From Actinomycetota bacterium (lineage in GTDB: Bacteria; Actinomycetota; Acidimicrobiia; Acidimicrobiales; JAHWKP01), in NCBI GenBank assembly GCA_019347775.1, contig JAHWKP010000115.1, positions 1 to 5,388 on the forward strand: 5,388 bases of DNA. The letters run 5' to 3'. The translations under genes and the position numbers were made by a program. A model generated the notes under the pieces. It was not told the origin of the DNA and did not search any database. It worked only from the letters and a program-made list of their open reading frames with translations. Shown here one piece after another: positions 1 to 4,506 of the stretch (its first letter is position 1; the number at the start of each line of letters is the position of its first letter).

Positions 1-402
1 AAAGGAGTCCGCAGGGACCTCGACGTAGGGATTGATCACCGCCAAGCCGGCTGCCTCGGAGTGACGCGAGGCCAGCCAGGTTGCCAGAGTGCCGCCCATC
101 GAAAGGCCGACTAGCACCACTTTGTCGACGCTCGCCGCAAGCCGCTGAAGCGCCGCCTCGGCTGCATTCGACCAATCCGCCCATCCGGTGACGCTCATCT
201 CTTCAACGGTCGTGCCGTGTCCCGGCAGTAGCGGCATCTCGACCGAGAACCCCGCGATGTGCAGCTCCTCGGCCAGCGCCCGCATTGACGACGGGTTGCC
301 AGTGAAGCCATGAAGCACGAGGGCGCCGTGACCGTTGGTGCCTTCGGCCGACCAGGGCTCTGCTCCGGGGATGATGGACGGGGCCTCGGTCTGATCGGTC
401 AA
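1..402 (-). CDS. Alpha/beta hydrolase, carboxylesterase/monoacylglycerol lipase-like (3' part cut by window edge)
   Basis: This is the first 134 residues of a probable serine esterase; the rest lies beyond position 1. Reading the minus strand from TTG at 402 gives an oxyanion-loop motif LHGFTGNP (residues 30-37, beta-strand 3 before it), a PLLPGHGT segment (57-64) and the nucleophile elbow GLSMGG with Ser101 as predicted nucleophile. This combination matches the Est30/bMGL family of bacterial carboxylesterases and monoacylglycerol lipases, which hydrolyse short- to medium-chain esters or monoacylglycerols in the cytosol. The Asp and His of the triad should lie in the missing C-terminal half. 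No signal peptide is seen. The TTG follows the ferredoxin stop by 7 nt, with only a weak GAGAG upstream. An in-frame TTG at 438-436 inside the ferredoxin gene is an alternative start, and the first ATG (codon 40) falls after the oxyanion motif and is too late. The family call is firm; the substrate is unknown. Confidence 0.88.
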   Translation of the reverse strand, partial: MTDQTEAPSIIPGAEPWSAEGTNGHGALVLHGFTGNPSSMRALAEELHIAGFSVEMPLLPGHGTTVEEMSVTGWADWSNAAEAALQRLAASVDKVVLVGLSMGGTLATWLASRHSEAAGLAVINPYVEVPADSF

Positions 403-409
403 GGGGGGC

Positions 410-742
410 TCAATTCTCTCGGAGGGCGGCCCCGCCAATGTAGGGGTCCAACGGGCTGTTGGGTTCCTCCCACCAATCTTCTGGGGGCGGCGACCACTCG
501 GGGTCGTCGTAGATGCAGTCAACCGGGCAGACGGGCAGGCATTTTCCGCAACCCGAGCACAGCTCCGGCACGATGATCACGTCGATGCCGTGATTGAAGA
601 TGGCACCGAACTGCGGAGGGCAGTGACGCACGCAGGCGTCGCAGTTGATGCACTCGGACATCTCGATCCGGACCGGAACCAGCTTCCACTTCGGATTCCG
701 CTCTCGAGAAGCAATGCGCTCCTCCCTGGTGCCGGCTGCCAC
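410..742 (-). CDS. 2[4Fe-4S] ferredoxin with Trp/Pro/acidic C-terminal tail
   Basis: A 110-residue electron carrier with two complete cluster motifs: CINCDACVRHCP (Cys31, 34, 37, 41) and CSGCGKCLPVCP (Cys62, 65, 68, 72). All eight ligands are present, so two [4Fe-4S] clusters are predicted, not the 7Fe type of many actinobacterial FdxA proteins, where the first motif is altered. A further Cys76 sits in the familiar CPVDCIY context. The bacterial-type core is flanked by about 27 residues of charged N-terminal extension and a tail from about residue 79 rich in Pro, Asp, Glu and Trp (PPPEDWWEEPNSP). It probably works in the cytosol; its redox partner is not visible. The start is GTG at 742-740: an in-frame TGA lies two codons upstream, so no earlier start is possible. 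It has no well-spaced ribosome binding site. Met28, just before the first cluster, is a shorter alternative. The gene lies 64 nt after the SCP2 gene and 7 nt before the hydrolase. Confidence 0.9.
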   Translation of the reverse strand: MAAGTREERIASRERNPKWKLVPVRIEMSECINCDACVRHCPPQFGAIFNHGIDVIIVPELCSGCGKCLPVCPVDCIYDDPEWSPPPEDWWEEPNSPLDPYIGGAALREN

Positions 743-806
743 GCCTCAAGGGTACGGGCATGGGGCTCTCCCCGGATGGCGAGCGCACGGCACGACCCTC
801 CGGCGC
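743..806 (-). other. 64-nt gap between SCP2 and ferredoxin genes, longest non-coding stretch
   Basis: On the minus strand this gap contains GGGGAG (773-768) followed after 6 nt by ATG (761-759), an apparently good SD-start pair, but in a different frame from the ferredoxin. GGGG at 773-770 and CCCC at 765-762 can also pair as a small 4-bp hairpin with a 4-nt loop, which would occlude that SD. There is no T-run after it, so it is not an intrinsic terminator. No convincing -35/-10 pair was seen. Confidence 0.5.
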
Positions 807-1196
807 CTATTCGGTGATCGCCTGCAGCTTCTCCTGGAACGCCTTCTGTTCGGGACTGACGGTCGCCCCGCCGGACTGCAGCGCCATCAGCTTGGTCATG
901 TCGCCCTCGACCTTTATCAGCCCCGCCATGAAGGCCTGCATCCCGGCGGCCTGGTTGCCGTTGATGAAGATGTCCTTGGCCACGTCGTAGGGCACGGTGA
1001 TCTTGGTGGGAGCGTCAGCGGCAAGGCCGCGCTCGAACTGGCCCTTGTCCATCCTCACCTCGACGTCGCCGTCGGGGGCGCCGGTCACGACGATGTTGAG
1101 CACCAGGTCGGCTGCGGGCCCGGAAGGCGGCGGAGCCTCGTCGCGCAGGCTTTCGACCTCGTTGAACCAGGGCTCGGAGAGGAACTTCTCGGGCAT
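807..1196 (-). CDS. SCP2 sterol-binding/lipid-transfer domain protein
   Basis: A 129-residue single-domain protein of the sterol carrier protein 2 family, which binds acyl chains, acyl-CoA or sterols in a hydrophobic tunnel. It shows the usual order: a short N-terminal helix (residues 5-19), a strand LVLNIVVTG (31-39), the strand GDVEVRMDKG (43-52), the strand APTKITVPYDVA (62-73), a helix around FINGNQAAGMQAFMAGLI (77-94) and the signature KVEGDMTKLMAL (95-106), then a C-terminal helix rich in Gln and Lys. No signal peptide or membrane segment is seen, so it is probably cytosolic. The length fits stand-alone bacterial SCP2 proteins. The ATG at 1196 has the clearest ribosome binding site in the window, AAGGAG 10 nt upstream. 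It follows the transporter stop by 26 nt. Its presence with an MFE-2-like SDR suggests a lipid or steroid acyl-CoA role (inference); the ligand is unknown. Confidence 0.88.
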   Translation of the reverse strand: MPEKFLSEPWFNEVESLRDEAPPPSGPAADLVLNIVVTGAPDGDVEVRMDKGQFERGLAADAPTKITVPYDVAKDIFINGNQAAGMQAFMAGLIKVEGDMTKLMALQSGGATVSPEQKAFQEKLQAITE

Positions 1197-1206
1197 CGGT
1201 GACAGG

Positions 1207-1212
1207 CTCCTT
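1207..1212 (-). promoter_or_regulatory. Shine-Dalgarno of the SCP2 gene (AAGGAG)
   Basis: AAGGAG on the minus strand ends 10 nt before the ATG at 1196-1194. It is the only strong SD at a usable distance before an in-frame start in this window, and it fixes the SCP2 start. It implies this gene is translated independently of the upstream transporter gene, and perhaps more strongly. Confidence 0.75.
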
Positions 1213-1222
1213 GTTGATGGGA

Positions 1223-2719
1223 TCAGGCTGATACTGGTTGGGCGACATTAGCCAGCTCCCTCGGCTGGCTCCGCAGCATGATCGACGCGAGCACGGCAAG
1301 TCCTGCGGCGGCGGCGCCGACGAGGAAAGCGATGCTGTAGGAGCCGATCAGCCCGGCCGACTCCTCGCGTACGAGCTGAACGGTGGTCATGATCTGGATT
1401 CCGGCTACCACTCCCACGAATTGCGTCAGTTGTTGGGCGGCGCTGGAGACCCCGAGCCGCCCATCGCCCATGGCGTTGGCGACGGTCGCGGCCAAGGCCG
1501 GAGAGGCGCCTCCGAGCCCGGCGCCGCCAATGGCGAGGGCCAGGACGATCAATACGTCAGGGGCGCTGCGACTGACTGTCGACAGCAAGACCATCGACGT
1601 GACGATCAGGGCGCAGCCGCCGGCGGCGACGAGTCGTTCGCCGACGCGGATGGCCAGATACCCCGCTGCGGGGGCGGCCAGGGCGAAGGCAAGAGGTCGG
1701 GAAATCGTCAGCAGGCCGATACGGGCCTCTCCGTAGCCGAAGACCCGGTCGAGCATGGCGGGCAGGAGAATGAAGCCGCCCATATGGGTGAAGTTGCCGA
1801 AGATCTGGGCCACGATCGGCGCGGAGAAGTTGCGGCGGCGGAGAAACCCGAGCGGGAGCAGCGGGTCGGCCGACCGTCGCTCGGCTCGCACGAATGCGAA
1901 CGTGGCCAGAGGCACTATCGCGATCGCAGTGATCACGAGCGGATGGGTGAAGCCGAGCACGGGCCCGCGGTTGAGGGCGAGTAGCAAACCCAGCGCGGCC
2001 AGGGCGATGGTCGTAGCTCCAGGCCAGTCCAGAGTGCGGGCACGGCGATCGGAAGCCTCGACCTCCGGGTGGCCGGGAAGGATGGCTCCCGCTATCAGCA
2101 CTGCCAGCACGATGGCGGGGATCTGGGCCCAGAACAGCGCCCTCCATCCCATGGCCTCGATGAGCGGACCTCCCAGGGCGACTCCAATCACGGGCCCACC
2201 GGCGCCGATCAGCGACCAGTAGCCCAGAGCCTTCACCCGCTCGTCGGCCTGGAACTCCTTGAGAATCATCGCCATGCCGGCAGACCCGACGGCCGCACCG
2301 AGGACCGCGCCCGCTACCCGCGCCGCGATGAGCGCGCCGACGTTGGGGGCGAGAGCCGATGCCGCGGTGGCGAGGAGTTCGCCGCAGAGTCCGAAGAGGA
2401 ACAGTCGCCGGTGACCGAAGACGTCGCCGGCGCGGCCCAGGGCCGGAGCGAAGACGCCGAAGGCGAGAAGCGGACCGGTGATGGTCCAGGTCATGACGTT
2501 GATGCTGGTGTCGAGCTCTCGGGCCAGCCTGGGCAGAGCCACGGCGAAGATCGTGAAGGTCACGTTGACGGCGAACAGCCCCCCGAGCGCGGTCCACAGG
2601 ACCCACCACTGGAACTTGCCGTGCTTGCGGGCCCGTCGCTCGATTTTCCGCCGGAACAGCAGCGGCCAGGCGACTACCGGCCTCTCGTCCATCTGGACGA
2701 GCCCAGGATCCGACCGCAT
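1223..2719 (-). CDS. MFS transporter, DHA2-like 14-helix family
   Basis: A 498-residue integral membrane protein of the major facilitator superfamily. A basic cytosolic N-terminus (residues 23-36) is followed by a membrane region from about 38 to 482. Motif A is GRAGDVFGHRR (95-105) in the loop after TM2. Motif C is seen as GAGGPVIGVALGGP (172-185) in TM5, followed by the W-R-x-L-F segment at 192-196. Length and spacing fit the 14-TM EmrB/QacA-type exporters. The TM1 motif of that family, LDxTxxNxALP, reads VTFTIFAVALP here (53-63): the acidic residue is Thr54 and the Asn is Ala59, so proton-coupled drug export of the classical kind is not assured. The substrate is unknown; export of a lipid or methylated product of the neighbours is only a guess. 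ATG at 2719 lacks a good SD; Met10 (2692) is an alternative. The gene begins 39 nt after the methyltransferase stop, in the same reading frame. Confidence 0.9.
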   Translation of the reverse strand: MRSDPGLVQMDERPVVAWPLLFRRKIERRARKHGKFQWWVLWTALGGLFAVNVTFTIFAVALPRLARELDTSINVMTWTITGPLLAFGVFAPALGRAGDVFGHRRLFLFGLCGELLATAASALAPNVGALIAARVAGAVLGAAVGSAGMAMILKEFQADERVKALGYWSLIGAGGPVIGVALGGPLIEAMGWRALFWAQIPAIVLAVLIAGAILPGHPEVEASDRRARTLDWPGATTIALAALGLLLALNRGPVLGFTHPLVITAIAIVPLATFAFVRAERRSADPLLPLGFLRRRNFSAPIVAQIFGNFTHMGGFILLPAMLDRVFGYGEARIGLLTISRPLAFALAAPAAGYLAIRVGERLVAAGGCALIVTSMVLLSTVSRSAPDVLIVLALAIGGAGLGGASPALAATVANAMGDGRLGVSSAAQQLTQFVGVVAGIQIMTTVQLVREESAGLIGSYSIAFLVGAAAAGLAVLASIMLRSQPRELANVAQPVSA

Positions 2720-2758
2720 GCCCGGCAGGTTATGAGCCTCGCGGGCGGCTGAGATTCG

Positions 2759-3604
2759 TCAGGCGGTGTTGGCGGTGACGAGCCAGGCGCGGCCGGTCAG
2801 GTGGACGCCTTCGTCATTGGTGTGCTCGACGAGCTTGGCCTCTACCGCTTTCCAGGCACTGTTGGCGGTCTCCTCGTCGGCGTCCGCGAGGAAGAGCTTC
2901 GCCATCTCGGTATGACGAAGGAACTCGGCCACAGCTTTGGGATCGGCGCCGAGCCACTGTTGGATCTCGAAACCGTCGAGCTCCACGCCATTCCAGCCTG
3001 CGTCCTCCAGGATCGAGCGCGTCCGGTCAGGGTCCTCCAAGGCGAAGGGCCCGGGCGCACCCGGCGCCGGCATCTCCGGCATCGGCACGAACTCCAACAG
3101 AGCCGAGGCAGGCACCATCAGCCAGTCGTTCTGAAGCACGCTTTGCCAGCACACGAACGCCAGCCGGCCGCCCGGCCGTACGGCGCTGCGTAGGTTCGAG
3201 AAAGCCGCGGCTGGGTCTTCGAAGAACATGACGCCGAAGCGGCTCATCACTCCGTCGAAACCGCCGTCACCGAAGTCGTGAACTTGCACGTCGGCCTGCT
3301 CGAACGTGACGTTGCCCAGCCCTCGCTCTGCCGCCCGGGATCGGGCCAGCGACAGCATCGGACCCGACAAGTCGAGCCCCAGCACGCTCCCCTGCGGACC
3401 AACCCGCGCCGCGACGTCCAACGAGAGCGCGCCGTTGCCACAACCGATATCGACGATTCGCTCCCCTGGTTCGGGTGCCAGCCCGGCGATCACGCGGTCG
3501 CCGTAGGGCGCCAGCATGCGGTCGAAGCGCTCAGCCTCCTCGACCCAGTGGTGCCCTTCCTCTTCGTCCCAACGCCGCCGCTGTTCCTCGTTCACGGCAG
3601 TCAT
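2759..3604 (-). CDS. Class I SAM-dependent methyltransferase
   Basis: A 281-residue cytosolic methyltransferase of the UbiE/Methyltransf_11-like group. The N-terminal lead (NEEQRRRWDEEEGHHWVEEA, 5-24) is typical of a large bacterial subfamily. The Rossmann core shows motif I VDIGCGNGALS (51-61), the acidic end of strand 2 at Asp78 in LGLDLSGPML (75-84) for the SAM ribose, FEQADVQ (101-107) near the adenine, the strand-4 segment FDGVMSRFGVMFF (116-128), and VRPGGRLAFVCW (142-153) around strand 5. The C-terminal half (about 155-281) is helical and less conserved; it would form the acceptor site, which cannot be assigned here. The ATG follows the dehydrogenase stop by 4 nt, so translational coupling is likely; the local SD is weak. 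A GTG at codon 4 is a possible alternative start. The fold is certain; small-molecule or lipid acceptor is more likely than RNA or protein by family style (inference). Confidence 0.92.
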   Translation of the reverse strand: MTAVNEEQRRRWDEEEGHHWVEEAERFDRMLAPYGDRVIAGLAPEPGERIVDIGCGNGALSLDVAARVGPQGSVLGLDLSGPMLSLARSRAAERGLGNVTFEQADVQVHDFGDGGFDGVMSRFGVMFFEDPAAAFSNLRSAVRPGGRLAFVCWQSVLQNDWLMVPASALLEFVPMPEMPAPGAPGPFALEDPDRTRSILEDAGWNGVELDGFEIQQWLGADPKAVAEFLRHTEMAKLFLADADEETANSAWKAVEAKLVEHTNDEGVHLTGRAWLVTANTA

Positions 3605-3608
3605 GGAC

Positions 3609-4487
3609 TCAGCCCAAGATGCCCTTCATCTCGGTGTCGAGGTCGGCCACCGTCCAGCGCTCGTTGCGCTCGATCTGGTCGGTCATCGTCCAGGGCTGGA
3701 ACAGCCGAACGGTGCCGCCCTGGGTGAAGAAGGTCTTGCCGTTCACCGGGCAGTCCTCCTTGGCCAGCCAGGCGACGAGGGGCGAGACATTGCCCGGCGC
3801 CCACACGTCGAACGCGCCCTCTTCGTCGGGTTCCTTCACCATCTCCGAAAGCCCCGGGGTCGCCTCGGTGAGGCGGGTGCGGGCCGCGGGTGCGATGCAG
3901 TTGGAGCGCACGCCGTAGCGGGTCAGCTCCTGAGCGGCGATGATCGTGAAGGCCGCGATGCCGGCCTTGGCCGCGCCGTAGTTCGCCTGGCCCGGGTTTC
4001 CCAGCAAGCCGGAGGTAGACGAAGTGTTGATGATGGCCGCCTTGACCTCCTTGCCCGCCTTCGACTGCTCCCGCCAATAGGCCGCTGCCCACCGGGTGGG
4101 CACGAAGTGGCCCTTCAGGTGCACGTGGATGACGGCGTCCCACTCCTCTTCGGTCATGTTGACGATGACCCGGTCTCGCAGGATGCCGGCGTTGTTCACC
4201 AGGACGTGAAGCTCGCCGAAGGTCTCCACCGCGGTGTTGATCAGTCGCTGACCGCCTTCCCAGTCGGCCACGTTGTCGACGTTGGCCACGGCTTCGCCGC
4301 CCAGTTCCTTGATCTCGTCGACTACGAGCTGGGCCGGGGCGCGGTCGTCGCCCGTACCGTCGATGTTGCCGCCGAGGTCGTTGACCACGACTTTGGCGCC
4401 CTCGGAGGCGAACAGCAGAGCGTGCTCTCTTCCGAGCCCGCGTCCCGCGCCGGTGATGATTGCTACCCGTCCGTCAAGTGCTCCCAT
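3609..4487 (-). CDS. Short-chain dehydrogenase/reductase, MFE-2/HSD17B4-like (probable 3-hydroxyacyl-CoA or hydroxysteroid dehydrogenase)
   Basis: A 292-residue NAD(P)-dependent oxidoreductase. The cofactor motif TGAGRGLGREHAL (12-24) is followed by VVVNDLGG (33-40); Asp37 at the end of strand 2 favours NAD(H). DNVAD (71-75), VNNAGILRD (97-105) and the catalytic set Ser157, Tyr170 and Lys174 (STSGLLGNPGQANYGAAKAG, 157-176) are intact. The usual active-site Asn region reads VHLKG (122-126), as in MFE-2 relatives. The GREHALLFASEGAKVVVNDLGG stretch and the insert after NDLGG are hallmarks of the dehydrogenase domain of peroxisomal multifunctional enzyme 2 and of actinobacterial relatives such as Hsd4A, which oxidise 3-hydroxyacyl-CoA, including steroid side-chain intermediates, or 17-hydroxysteroids. 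The C-terminus (from about 240) carries a GKTFFTQGGTVRLF segment and a tail of about 35 residues. The ATG comes 19 nt after the PASTA gene stop and has no SD (CGCCCCTC precedes it). Exact substrate unproven. Confidence 0.92.
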   Translation of the reverse strand: MGALDGRVAIITGAGRGLGREHALLFASEGAKVVVNDLGGNIDGTGDDRAPAQLVVDEIKELGGEAVANVDNVADWEGGQRLINTAVETFGELHVLVNNAGILRDRVIVNMTEEEWDAVIHVHLKGHFVPTRWAAAYWREQSKAGKEVKAAIINTSSTSGLLGNPGQANYGAAKAGIAAFTIIAAQELTRYGVRSNCIAPAARTRLTEATPGLSEMVKEPDEEGAFDVWAPGNVSPLVAWLAKEDCPVNGKTFFTQGGTVRLFQPWTMTDQIERNERWTVADLDTEMKGILG

Positions 4488-4506
4488 GAGGGGCGAACTT
4501 AGACGA

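Noticed and set aside
762..773. GGGGCTCTCCCC inverted repeat as a terminator
   Set aside because: The stem is only 4 bp and no T-run follows on either strand; it is better noted as a possible SD-occluding hairpin.
645..1202. 185-codon plus-strand frame across the ferredoxin-SCP2 gap
   Set aside because: It is antisense to the SCP2 domain and part of the ferredoxin, has no domain signature, and its extent is explained by codon bias on the other strand.
1557..2609. 350-codon minus-strand frame inside the transporter gene
   Set aside because: The product is dominated by Arg, Pro and His with no membrane segments or motifs, whereas the overlapping frame gives a clear MFS protein.
1238..2752. 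Plus-strand frames of 117-248 codons opposite the transporter
   Set aside because: They are rich in Gly, Arg, Asp, Glu and Gln with no hydrophobic core or motif, and are the antisense of membrane-helix codons.
2720..2758. Promoter in the gap before the transporter (a CATAAC -10-like hexamer on the minus strand)
   Set aside because: The match is weak and no -35-like element stands at a proper distance, so it is within chance expectation.
3516..4502. Long plus-strand open frame (328 codons) opposite the dehydrogenase gene
   Set aside because: It mirrors the SDR gene almost exactly, has low-complexity His/Arg/Gly/Val composition and no recognisable domain, and the minus strand encodes a complete motif-rich SDR. 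It is a GC-driven shadow.
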